In this document: piece after piece, positions 44,832 through 61,698 of the stretch | Position numbering within the stretch: position 1 is the stretch's first letter | Layout of the letters: each line of letters opens with the position of its first letter | Source of the DNA: Glandiceps talaboti | Taxonomy: Eukaryota > Hemichordata > Enteropneusta > Spengelidae | DNA: 64,000 nucleotides | Assembly (NCBI RefSeq): GCF_964340395.1 | Contig: NC_135557.1 | Span: 19,544,725-19,608,724 of the forward strand | Direction: 5' to 3' | Program-made: the position numbers and the translations under genes | The notes under the pieces: model-generated | The model's input: the letters and a program-made list of their open reading frames with translations, nothing else | The model's database searches: none | Told to the model about the DNA's origin: nothing

Positions 44832-45243
44832 TGTGTGAAATTGCCCAATTCATGATTTGGGTAGTTAACTTTGCCCAGTTCATGAAAAAGGCAATCGTGC
44901 TGCCCAGGTTTTGAAGTTGATATTGTAAGATATACCCAGTACATGAAATGAGTATCTTTTATAGGACACATACAAAAAAGAATAAGAAACAAACAACTTT
45001 ATTATCATGTATTTACAAACTCATCACTTCACAATTCTTATTTTATTATAATTTAGTATAGCTTATGATTTTAATAAAGTTCGATAATCAACACCCCAGT
45101 TCAAAACTCTTGTCCCAAATATTTAATTTGATTCCTTTTAGATCGTAATCTATAATCTCATTTGCATAAGGTTGACCATTCCATGAACTGGGCAAAGTTA
45201 AGTGCACATTTCATGAATTGGGCAGTTTCACGGATTGGGTGTA
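44832..45243. mobile_element. About 410-bp inverted-repeat element with CCCAATTCATGA ends
   Basis: The left arm contains GTGAAATTGCCCAATTCATG and AACTTTGCCCAGTTCATGAA. The right arm contains the complements TTCCATGAACTGGGCAAAGTT and TCATGAATTGGGCAGTTTCAC. The equivalent points after A and B read GTATACATGTTTGT without it, so it is an insertion, probably with a TA-type target. No transposase frame. Confidence 0.72.
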
Positions 45244-45248
45244 ATATA

Positions 45249-45253
<5 letters not shown>

Positions 45254-45307
<54 letters not shown>

Positions 45308-45748
45308 GTGTGCGAGTGTGTATGTATGTATGTATGTATGTATGTGTACGAATGCATATCGCACATACCTACATACATACATACATACATACATACATAC
45401 ATACATACATACACACACACACATACATACATACATACATACATACATACATACATACATACATTCATACATACATACATACATACATACATACATACAT
45501 ACATACATACATACAGACATACTCACACACACACACATACATACATACATACATACATACATACATACATAACATACATACATACATACATACATACATA
45601 CATACATACATACATACATACATACAGACATACTCACACACACATACATACATACATACATACATACATACATACATACATACATACATACATACATACA
45701 TACATACATTCATGCACGCATGCATGCACATGCACGCACACACACACA
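45254..45748. repeat. (TG)n and (ACAT)n compound microsatellite
   Basis: About 50 bp of TG followed by about 350 bp of ACAT with CA and CAGA interruptions. It lies between the D 3' flank and the E 5' flank. Confidence 0.96.
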
Positions 45749-45784
45749 CGAAGGTAGGCAGGCATTCATTCATCCGTGTGTGCG

Positions 45785-46636
45785 TGCGTGCAATCAAGTC
45801 CCTATTATTAACTTTGCAAATAGCTACACACAATGATTTCAAAAAAATATTCTTTATGTGAAGACATTTTCATTAAAATATTGAAAGAACCACAGTATTT
45901 CAAAACAGACCTGCTCGCTTACGACTGTGGACGCTTCTCAAATAAATCCAAAGTGAGGTACATGTAAATAATATGCAAATTACGTAGCTCAAATTCATTG
46001 TGGACATCAATGTACGAGTAAGGACCACCGGTAACAGTCTACATTCGTCTTGTATTAGCTGTGGTTCACTTAATAGTTTTAGTCTTCACATCGTTATACA
46101 TGATGCATGAGAGGTATGTGTACACCCAGAGTTTTACTTAGTTTTATTTCCAGAATAGTAACGACGCGGCGTTTTAATCCGGACAAGACTACACTACACT
46201 ACATGAACGTCATTATCCCAGTACAAGCGAGGAGGCCTCCGAATGTCTGTGCACATCTCAGTAGTACGCGACCTTGAACTGAAAAGTTGACAGAGATGGG
46301 TTATGAGTTATAGTATATACACAAATGTTATGTTAGAATGAGACACTCGGGAGTCCTTGAAGGTCACGGTAGGTCACGGTCATAGTATAGGATGCCTCCT
46401 AAAAATTAAAGAGACTTGTTTCGAGATATGTGACAGTATCAATGTAGTAACACAAGCTGTAATACCAACATAAACGGACGACTTCGTCGACTACCGGGTC
46501 ATACAAGGTTCAGTAGACACCAACAATGGCGCTGAAAGTGGCTGATGTCGATTTTTTGCAATATTTTGTGAATATTTTGTGAATATTGTTACAGCTAACA
46601 AGTTGATCAAATTATAAAGTTTGGGCTTTTTTGCAG
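45785..46636. promoter_or_regulatory. 5' flank of copy E
   Basis: Copied (with a transposon added) at 23965-25756. It includes a doubled AAGGTCACGGTAGGTCACGG (about 46360-46379) that resembles nuclear-receptor half-sites (AGGTCA) in direct repeat; this is suggestive only. An acceptor ending at 46636 suggests a spliced 5' UTR. Confidence 0.45.
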
Positions 46637-46699
46637 AGTCTGTGTTTCACTGAAAGGGACAGAGCTCGACTATAAGCCTACTGCAACCATACATTCGAC

Positions 46700-51399
<4,700 letters not shown>

Positions 51400-51870
51400 C
51401 TCAAAATATACTTCCTAATACAGGATTGGAGACTGAACTTTCTACCGACCTTACTTACTCTCGTCAAATTCTAGAACAGATGAAGAATGCAGCATCATTA
51501 GCAAATGATTTGAGAAATATCGTCCCATAGATTCATAATTTTTATATGGATATTTCTGAATGTAGATACTAGCCATATGTTGCTTTCCAACCATAATGGT
51601 TAGACGAGTGAAATTGTAGAGTTACAAGAGTGAACTATTCAAAACAGTACACTTCAACACTTTGTGTATTATTTGTAACACTGGAGGTTTGTACATACAT
51701 ACATACATACATACATACATACATACATACATACATACATACATACATACATACATACATACATACAGAACAAAATAATAAGGGGAAACAACAATATAAA
51801 AGATATATTTAGTTGTAACTAAAGCAGTTTATTGTATAACTGATATCATGGTTGTTTTATCAATGTGCCA

Positions 51871-51969
<99 letters not shown>

Positions 51970-52081
51970 CTAAGCTAACTGCAGCTGGTATATTCTATGT
52001 GTCGTCCAGGTGTGTACCATTCTATTCCTAGATACACAAGGCAGGTGAGAAGCCAAACTAATTAATCTATTAGCCTTTCAA

Positions 52082-52156
<75 letters not shown>

Positions 52157-53309
52157 CACAGTATCAAACAATAATCATTAGTTTATGCGATTATGACATT
52201 TTTTCTTATCTATTTTCTGCTTTTTTTGAATTAGTAATATTTGTATCTCACTTTAAATCATTCACACTCATTATTTGGCCCAGAGTTATTCATTTCTATG
52301 GCAACTATCAAAATAGTGTTTACACATATACTAATTTTGGTCAAAATAAAACAAGAATATTGTCCTATTTTCTTGTACACTTGTTATGCATGTTTGGTGT
52401 GTGTGAAGCAGCAGACATGGTGTCGACCAAGAAATTGAATGACTGTTATTACGCCTCAGCATTCTTACACAAAGCAGTTATTGGTCAAATTCGAATCATA
52501 TGACCTTCTTTAAAAATAGTATTGCCCATGCATTGATATTGCCCGCATGTGTGGGCTGGCATTGTTGACCAAAATTTTTATGATGACGTCATCACTTCCA
52601 GTTTTTGGCATCATCAAAATCTAGACTGTCAACCCTACGCTTGTACTGGCACTAAATTATGTTATAATATACCTAGTGATAATGCTGTGCCATGATTCGC
52701 TAGAATCAGTCACGTGATAGGAAAATAGAATGACTATTTCCCTAGGGAAATAGTTCCATCAACTTTTACATGGTCACGTGACCACCGCGCGTTCACAGCA
52801 TGTCAAAATGGTGGCTTCTGACGATGTCGTCTGCCACCGCGAGTTCACAGCATGAGGTATATTATAAAACACATATTGTCTGGCCTATATTCGGGCTATA
52901 GCACCCGTTCATTACCCCCTCGTGACTGTGAGTTACCACAATCACATGCTATTTCCCTTGGCCTTTGGCCTTGGGAAATAGCATGTGATTCTGGTAACTC
53001 ACAGTCCCTCGGGTGTAATAAACGGGTGCTATAGCCCTCATGGCCAGGCAACATGTGTTCAATATCGCCCTCACAGGCATGTGTTATTACTTTTTTTCAA
53101 AGTAGTTATTTCAGGTAACGAGAAGTGCAAGTTTTCAAATTCTAATACAAGTGTATTAAGTTTTAGATCTAGATTAATGTTCTAATTTCTCCTCTTCCTT
53201 TTGAAATAATGTATTATTACTCCCTTTTTTCGATGCCAAAATACCGAGGAGGGATATATTTTGGATGAAAATATCTTAGTAATATCTTGGTATGGTAAGC
53301 CATATGTCT
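51400..53309. other. Tail-to-tail interval between copies E and F
   Basis: Holds (ACAT)n at 51693-51766, (TA)n at 51874-51968 and 52083-52155, and a foldback repeat at 52864-53060. The part right of about 52200 is copied near 62700-63600 upstream of G's terminal exon, so the F 3' flank was duplicated with the gene. No gene seen. Confidence 0.6.
52864..53060. mobile_element. Foldback repeat related to the intron-5 family
   Basis: Palindrome with arms GGGCTATAGCACCCGTTCAT and AAACGGGTGCTATAGCCC, and an inner pair CACATGCTATTTCCC/GGGAAATAGCATGTG. The outer TGTCTGGCC/GGCCAGGCA ends match the repeats in intron 5 of A-D. Confidence 0.78.
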
Positions 53310-54561
53310 TCAATAGCTTCTGAGAGTAATGACAAGGTCATAAGGTTTGGGTACGAGAGTGACTCCTAAAGTGCCCTCAGTATCTGGTCTTTTTACACCA
53401 GTCGGTAATACAAATTTGAATTGGTGTATCATGGATGTGAAATAGAGAAATAGTTCTTGTTTTGCCAGTTTTTCACCCATACACATCCTCCGACCTGCAA
53501 TAAAAATTAAAAAAGAATAGAGTTAAATAAAAAATAGTTTATTCTCGTCTGCTTTAAAAAGAACATCTGGTTTATACCATGGAAGTACAACAGTTATGTT
53601 GATACACAACAATATTTCAAAATAAATTTATATAAATTAATAGAAAGGATACATAGAAGACATGTACACTTATAAGGCTACAGTGTTACTCTGGCATAAT
53701 TAAAACAGAAATCATACTATTAAATTAGTTGGTGTTGATGATCAATCTCAGATGTGTATTTTGAACCACTATTTATTTTTGCAAGCAAACGTTTAGAATT
53801 AAGTGATCTTAAGTGGTTAAGAAATACATGTCATTTTTTATAATTCTAGTACAGATGTAGTAAAGACACTTTTGACAGGGGTAAAGGTCAGAGTTAGAAT
53901 TTAAGGCAGTACAGTTTTGATCTGCATACTTTTGTTTGTCATCATCGACTAGAATTGCTTGTGATCAGAAATTCAGGTTATCACTGGGGGAGAGTCAAAA
54001 CTGGTGCTGAAAATCTATCACACTGTCGAAATACAATATATTTCATCACAAACACACATGGCCATAGTTGGATTCAAAATACACAAATATACACACACAA
54101 AACATGATATATAAGTCTTTATCGTTACACGCATGACTTGAACAACGTAATATTTCTATTCCTCTGTATTCTATGGTAAATGTATATGTGACTATTTTTG
54201 TCTGTGATTAGCAAGTTTTCAGGCACTTTCAGAGCTAGTCTTAATTTTCTTAGTATCACAAACAAAACCTGATCACAGGCAACGTTTCTGATGAAATTGC
54301 AAATTAAGTTACTTAAGGATTTAAATCGACAGAAACCTACCAGCAGCAAAAGGGAGAAAACTTTCATGTTTCTTCACAGATTTATTTTCGTCATCATAAA
54401 ATCTGTAAGGATCAAACTTGTCAGGTTCTGGCCAAGCCACAGGGTCATGATGTACTGACCTGTGAATAAATCCAATAGTGTGATTTATATTAGAGAATAC
54501 CTTTGGATAAATAATTGTGCACCGCTAATGCCAATCTGCGTCAGTAAAAGTGCCTAAATAA

Positions 54562-54634
<73 letters not shown>

Positions 54635-56487
54635 AGGGTGAGGAACTGATATCTTATCCATTGGATTATTAGGGATGTACAGCCCTGTTCTAAAACCAAC
54701 TACATTAGACGGGGAAGACCCAGCATGAACAGAGATAGGATACCAACTACTTTCACTTTCCAGATATATTAGTCAGCCAGTTTTGAAGAGAGACATTAAA
54801 GCTGAATAATTAAACCAAGTCTCATCTAGGTCTGAGACAGATTGATCAAAATGTCTCATTTTTTAATTTCTAACTTTAAAACTTACCGTTCCAAACTTTA
54901 TTTTAATGTCCTCTTAATTCTGTGAACTACGACATTATATTCACCATGGTAAACATATTATTTTGGTTAAGTCATTTTAACAGATTTATCTTTGAGTTAT
55001 CTATATCACCTGATCTATAAATAATACATTCTAGATCAAAAAGGACATATTGAATTGAAATATACTGTCATTCTCAACTTCCAGTGGTAGTGGTTTATTC
55101 TTGAAAAAAGTTATTGCCATAAAATATTGACTTGCTCCGTCTCTTGACATCTCCCCTGGTACATTGTATAGCTGTTAACTGAACTGAACTGAACGAAAGT
55201 ACCTTGAAAGTTTGGCACTTACCACAAGTTAGTCAACACAGTGGTCCCTTTTGGTATATTGTATTTCTGAACACAAGTATCGCGTAGTGTTGCATGTGGT
55301 AAACCAAAAGGTGTAATAGAACCAATACGTTGTATTTCGAACAATACTGCTTCGGTGAATGGAAGACTTTGTGTATCATTCAAGTTCGGACGACGACTTT
55401 CTCCAACTACCTGCATGAAAAATAACATATAATGAAGTAACTGGTTGTATTTGTTTGTTACAATATCAGTAAGGATAGTAGGCTGAAAGATCCAGTCATT
55501 GGTATGTTTATGTAACCACTCGCTCGGTTTGAACATATTACATAAACAGAGACAGAATCTGTCAAGCTATATATACAGATGGTTGTTGGAATATTTTCAA
55601 CATTTCTTTCTTTGGTTTATGTTGACTTTTTTTGAAAAACTGGGGGTCAGACCTTCATCCATAACCTCAAGTATTTTATCTCCAAAATGTTTTAAGAAGA
55701 TGCATTTGTATATCTTACCTGATTAATTTCTTCAAAAACTTTTTCTTGTATATCAGGGTAGAGTATCATAAACAGCAATGCCCATTTCAGCGTTGTTGCT
55801 GTAGTTACCGTTCCAGCAACAAACAAATCAACGAGGGTATACTTCAGCTCACTTTCTGAGAATATCTCCTGGTCTTGATCTTGAGACTCAATCAGATATG
55901 CATCAATAAAATCACGGATATTACTTGGATCAAGAGTAGCCTTGTGTGCTTTGATCTCATTTTCGCAAAAGGACATGATTTGCTCAGCATGGTAATTGTG
56001 TTCTTTTATGATACTTCTCATAAACAGTCTCAACAGTGGGAATGAATTTTCATCGGATAATTTGAAATACAGTTCAATCCATCTTGAAGCTGAATGTATC
56101 AGCCCCTGGGGTTTGTCATCAGAATACTCAAAACGTTTTCCAAATGTAATGCTACTGATAACATTTGAAACACTAATATTGACAAGTCCACCAAGGCAAC
56201 AAGGCTTTCCCTCCAATTTCTGAAAGGGCATTTATAACAAATACATTAGTTTTTAAAAAGGTTATCATGCAATAGAGTGTACACTAATTAATCAACTACT
56301 TTAAACCTTAAGCTGTATAAGTACATCCATCTATTTATCGATAAATCAACACATACATACATACATACATACATACATACATACATACATACATACATAC
56401 ATACATGCACACACACACACACACACACATACATACATACATACATACATACATACATACATACATACATACATACATACATACATG

Positions 56488-56519
<32 letters not shown>

Positions 56520-56608
56520 CATACATACATACATACATACATACATACACACATACACACATACATACATACATACATACATACATACATACACACACAT
56601 ACATACAT

Positions 56609-56639
<31 letters not shown>

Positions 56640-58125
56640 TACATACACACATACATACATACATACATACATACATACATACATACATACATACATACAC
56701 ACTTACTTACTTACTTAGAAATGCATATGGAACTTATAAGTCAGTCCGTATAAATAGATGTAAAATCCGACGTTTCGAATAAATATTCTTTTCCAAAGAA
56801 AATATCCGCGAGATACAGAAATGTTAGGTAAACACCTGAACATATCTGAATGACTTACTTACTTACATACATACATACACAGTATACATTCTAGTGTAAT
56901 ATTCACCTACCCTTAGCTCCCCTACCAGCAAATGTACTTCTTTTGTTATTATAGTTTCCATAGTAGCTTTTCCAAAGCCAAATCCCCTAAGGATGGTATG
57001 CAACACTCTCCGCCAGTGTAAGAAGCCATCAGTCAAATGTCCATCTGCAATACCTGCAGATATACAATTGAACTATTTCATTATTTACCAATAAATCTGC
57101 TATTTTAAACATATTGAATATTTCAAAATGTAATTAAAAAAAACTAGCCATTAAAAGTATTTGTGTTAATTGTAGTTTCTGTCACTCTATTTTTCTGTCA
57201 TCATTTTCTCAAAGGTGGCTGGCTCAATTCATTTTTTTTCTTTTCTTTTCATTTTCTTTTTTTATGTGGGGGGGGGGCGTAATTTCTACAACTAATTAGA
57301 TTTTTGTAAAACATACCTTGAATATTAATAAAGTATTTCCATAAATAACAAATTCAAACCATGTTAATACAAAACAATACAATATATCAACTCATATACA
57401 GTTGTTAACTTGTGTTAACTTGTGTTGAATTGTCTTGTATTGTATTGTATTGTATTGTCTTGTATTGTATTGTATTGTATTGCATTGTATTATAATATTG
57501 TATTGTACTGTATTGTATAGTATTGTATATCACGCCATGTCTCAGCATATCACATCATATATCATATCAGATATCGCTGATTTAGCATATTGTTTTAAAA
57601 ATACAAATAGACCCCTGTCTTGGCTTTTCTTGAAAATGACGTTTTGAAATAAGATGACCAAGTCTCTGGACTAATCATATTATTTGTTATCATATCATTT
57701 AGCCTATCGCATCACATCATGATGGATGTGTCACATATATATGACATCATGTAAATATGATAATTTGTCAATCTAAGCTTACCCTCATAGTTTGGATTGA
57801 ACAACTCAGTGGCAAAATTCCTTGGTCTATCAGCAAAGTCATCACCACTCTTGACTAAAGCCTCCTTGATTGCAGAGATTCCATTTAAAACCACCACTAC
57901 CCGATTCCCAAGCTTAATACTGTACACATTACCATACTTGTTAGCCAGGGCAGCCATGTCTTTATGGGGCATAGATCCAAGATATCCAATACTACCAATG
58001 ATAGGTAAACCCCATGGTCCAGGTGGAAAGTTCTTACATGGTGGTGTGTAGTGTATGATACACAATATTATCAATGCAGTCAACAGAAGGAGACAAAGTG
58101 CTGGGTAGAAGTCAATAGCTAACAT
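53310..58125 (-). CDS. CYP2-clan cytochrome P450, copy F
   Basis: Minus-strand exons 57783-58125, 56911-57053, 55719-56219, 55223-55410, 54341-54459 and 53310-53494 give 492 residues. It starts MLAIDFYPALCLLLLTALII (anchor), then PPGPWG. Exon 1 ends DRPRNFATELFNPNYEG, where A-E have a Trp-Ser-Ile-Glu segment. The I-helix is AGTVTT with Val300 where A-D have Glu; from general knowledge some vertebrate CYP2D enzymes also carry Val here. ExxR is EIQR and the heme loop is FAAGRRMCMG with Cys436. Exons 1, 3 and 4 are clearly diverged from A-D while exons 5 and 6 are nearly the same. The acceptor at 58198 (ctttttttacag before TGTC) matches that of A-D, supporting a spliced 5' UTR. Confidence 0.92.
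54564..54632. repeat. (TG)n microsatellite in intron 4 of copy F
   Basis: About 34 uninterrupted TG units. Confidence 0.96.
56350..56717. repeat. (ACAT)n/(ACAC)n array in intron 2 of copy F
   Basis: About 350 bp of ACAT with CA blocks, ending in ACTT units. Intron 2 of A-D carries the same kind of array, so either the array is ancestral to F and A-D, or intron 2 has repeatedly gained it. Confidence 0.95.
57425..57530. repeat. (TATTG)n pentanucleotide tract in intron 1 of copy F
   Basis: Imperfect TATTG units (with TCTTG, TACTG and TATAG variants). Confidence 0.88.
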
Positions 58126-58197
58126 GGTGGTGAGGTGTTTACTTGAAGCTTTCTCTTCAAATTATGTGTTTTCAAAGTATATTTGGTCGTTATGACA

Positions 58198-58628
58198 CTG
58201 TAAAAAAAGGTTACCAAACACTGCATTACTGTAATTTCTTCATAAATGTATAATAGATTTTCCTGACCAGTCGCTAGTTATATACACACTGTTGAATGAA
58301 GTTCCCTCTGTGATATCACGATATTGTGTGTTCGAAGTGAGAGCAGAAATACTCTGAGCACATTTTGAGTAAATCTGACAGGATCCGACTTTAAGACAGA
58401 AGAGAAATAAATGTTCTTATGGCACATCGGTGGCGCTGTTGTAGGGAGCTAAACATGTGAATGACAGTGGTCATTGGCGACTTTATAGTCTAAATGCTGT
58501 CACGATCATCAGTGGTATTAAAGCGTATTAAAGCATATGGTGGCAGAGTGACCAAACAAAGTAAATAATGCGTTTGTAGTGTTGTTTCTTTATTTCTTTG
58601 CGTTCCGCGCGCGCGCGCGTGTGTGTGT

Positions 58629-58692
<64 letters not shown>

Positions 58693-60300
58693 AGCCATGA
58701 TTATAGATAGAACTTCCTATCTATTTCCTATCTATTCTTGGCTAAATGAAGACAAATTTTGGGGAATTATATCAATTAATTGTCTGGTCAAAAGACCATA
58801 AACAAAATATATGGTTATTTTATTATCCATCAAATTAATATCATAGATAGAAAAGTGAATCGAACGACCTGTTTATTCCATCTCGTAACCATGGTAACGG
58901 GTGATCAACCGTACAATGTTGTTCTTTGTTGTCCTCTATTGTGTGTATATCACGGCGTGACCTATATAACCTTATAGGAGAATCGCCTTTTATACATGTG
59001 CAACAGTGCAGTACGTCTCTGCAGGGTCACTTTTTCGTGACTGTTGATGGTTGTCACTCCCACGATTAGATTGCCAAAATGGAGTCACGGACATAAACCT
59101 ATCAAACCACGCAAGCAGGGCTACAATTAGTCCTAGTCCGGCTTACAAACGAAATGTGAGGCTTTATAAAAACAAATTGTGTGGTTCCAATTACACTTAA
59201 TTTTAGAACAGGAGGGGGAAAGTAGATCTTTTATTTTATTGCATTGTATTTTTTTCAGGTGTGTGTCTTGGTCAGGTAGTCATGTGTTTTCCAAATGGTC
59301 TCTGTGTTATTGGTTTCTTCTCATCAGATGTACAGCCATTACAGACAGGAAGAACAGTTTTTTTTATTGTCTTTTTATTAGTTGATGCCAGTTTCCGCGT
59401 CCCCTTTATATTCCTGGCGACACTTCACAATTTTAGTGATTTTATTTTTTTTTTCTCGAACATGTAAAACAATGTTTATGGTCAGCAGTGAAAAGCTAGG
59501 TGGGGTGGGGTAACCGGAACCAAACAACTTTCTTTTCTAGGCCTAAGCCGACTCTCGATTCTTACATTGGCCTTTCTCCATTCTCAATGGGACAGTGTCA
59601 TGTCAGAATCGAGTTCCAACTTTGGAATACTTCGTCTGCAAGCAGAACTAGATCTCGATGTATTCAATTCATTGTCAATATGCGCGTTCTGTAGGATTCT
59701 ACCACTATTTTAACACATTTTAAGGGAAATCTTAATTACAGTAATGGAGCTAATGATTACGTACCCTGAATTCTTTCTACTTTGTTTGTAAAAATAAGAA
59801 TTATTAGTAAATGTCTGTCTCTGCAATGTGATTGTGTTTTAATACTAGGTCATACCGAAGGTCAGCTATCTTTGTAGGCTGTGTCATAGTTCTGTAGCAA
59901 AACTAAGTATCTCAGCTGTGTTGGCCGGGTTTGTCCTAGTTTCACAAACGGTGTCGTAACATAGTAATTACCTGGATTAATTGTCCACTTGAAGTCGTGA
60001 CTTGGCAGACAACTTCCAAGACGGCTCCACAGTCTGTTGGTATCTGCAGGTATCAGTCTAAAGATATCTCCAAAGACGGATAAGTATCTTTCGGAGTCTG
60101 TATTTAAAAACGTCTACACTTCCGTATAAATACTACGGTCACTGTCAAACACAGGTATACTGTTCGCACTTTCATCCCTGAGGGCGCTGCATGTTAGAAA
60201 CCAATTTCACGCGACACTCTGCCCACAGGCACTTATTTCCCGAGATATGTATCAGAATACAATAAAATATCGATAATATTGAAGTGTTTAGCCAATTGTA
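58198..60300. other. Upstream of copy F, nothing recognised
   Basis: Must include the F promoter. Contains a (CG)n/(TG)n tract at 58605-58690. The plus-strand open frames at 59179-59694 are short and match no family I know. Confidence 0.5.
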
Positions 60301-60340
60301 CATGAAAGGGGTAGTTTAGGTCCAGACTGGCCGTATTACG

Positions 60341-60564
60341 CACAGGGGCGTGTAATATTTCATAGATTGTTGTTTTCCTATTGCTTAGAATACCAAGAAA
60401 AATATCGTACGAATCTTGCTGCTACAAATGTAGCAATCTCTATACTACGAAGAAATATCAATATATCTCTTCCCCTTACATGTAGGAATATATAATCCAA
60501 CGGTTGTTATATTTAGTCTGTAGACCTAAAAACAACAATCTATGAAATATAACACGCCCCTGTG
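60341..60564. mobile_element. 224-bp hAT-type MITE, family 2, copy 2
   Basis: Ends CACAGGGGCGTGTAATATTT and AAATATAACACGCCCCTGTG. Flanked by GTATTACG (60333-60340) and GTATTATG (60565-60572), an 8-bp duplication with one mismatch. Same family as 35903-36137. Confidence 0.88.
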
Positions 60565-60572
60565 GTATTATG

Positions 60573-61167
60573 TACTCAATGTTCTCCACTATCCCCAGTC
60601 GAGCTGAGTTCCCAACAATCGCACAGATTTTTGTGCTACCTCCTGCATGCAGTGTTCATATAATCATGATGATGTCCTAGCGTCCCCAAGTGATTTTAGG
60701 TGTCATTCTACAAACATGAAAAAGGTCGAAGCCGTTTGGTGACGACAGCCAGCGCCTGTAAATGTGTGATGGATTACTATGGACATGCGCCTTTCGTTCT
60801 ACACTCACCATGGGGTCCAAACACCTTTCATGATATTGACATGTTTAGCCAATTGTATATGAAAGAGGTAAAAATAGTTCACGTGTTCCTGTGATCGCAC
60901 AAGTCCATTCAAAACAGTATATAGAGTGGTGAGTGGACTTAAGCGATCACAGAAACCCGTGTTTTATACCCCTTTCATAGTCTAGGTCCAGACTGGCCGC
61001 GTTACATACTCAATGTACTCCATTACTATCACCAGTCTAGCTCAGGTCCCAACGAAAGGTGTCAAGTGTGTTTGAACCCCATGGTGAGAGAAGAACGAAA
61101 GGCGTAATGAACACTGCAGGAGGTAGCACAAAATTCTGTGCGATTGTTGGGACATGAGCTTGACTGG
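60573..61167. repeat. Composite inverted and direct repeat
   Basis: The left part contains CAACAATCGCACAGA, GTGCTACCTCCTGCA and CACCATGGGGTCCAAACAC. The right part holds the complements CCCCATGGTG, TGCAGGAGGTAGCAC and TGTGCGATTGTTGGG. A nested pair (GTTCCTGTGATCGCAC against GCGATCACAGAAAC, 60881-60957) sits in the loop. Direct copies of TAGGTCCAGACTGGCCG occur at about 60317 and 60983. No coding frame; the element type is uncertain. Confidence 0.65.
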
Positions 61168-61267
61168 GGATTGTGGGTATGCAGATTATACATACATACA
61201 TGTTATACATACATACAGACAGACAGACAGACATACACACACAAACATTCATACATACATACATACA

Positions 61268-61299
<32 letters not shown>

Positions 61300-61300
61300 A

Positions 61301-61698
61301 ATGCTCATTGTCAGATTCAAATTAGATGCTCAGTGTCGGACATAATTTAGATGCTTAGTGTCGGACACAAATAAGTTACTCAGTGTCCGACACAAATTAG
61401 ATGCTCAGTGTCGGACAAAAATTAGATGCTCAGTGTCGAACATAAATTAGATGCTCAGTGTTGGATTCAAAATAGATGTTCAGTGTCGGACATAAATTAG
61501 ATGCTCAGTGTCAGATTCAAAATAGATTCTCAGTGTCAGACTCAAATAAGTTGCTCAGTGTCAGACACAAATTAGATGCTCGGTTCAGACACAAATTAGA
61601 TTCTCAGTGTCGGACACAAATTAGATGCTCAATGTCGGTCACAAATTAGATTCTCAGTGTCGGACACAAATTTGATGCTCAGTGTCGGACACAAATTA
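61301..61698. repeat. 25-bp tandem repeat (minisatellite), about 16 copies
   Basis: Unit TTAGATGCTCAGTGTCGGAC then ACAAA, with point variants and one shortened copy. Each unit contains a GTGTCGGACAC palindromic core. It starts right after an (ACAT)n array (61250-61297) and ends exactly at the inverted-repeat element that follows. Confidence 0.92.

Noticed and set aside
59179-59694. Three overlapping plus-strand open frames upstream of copy F
   Set aside because: Short, overlapping each other in different frames, and no motif or duplicate found.
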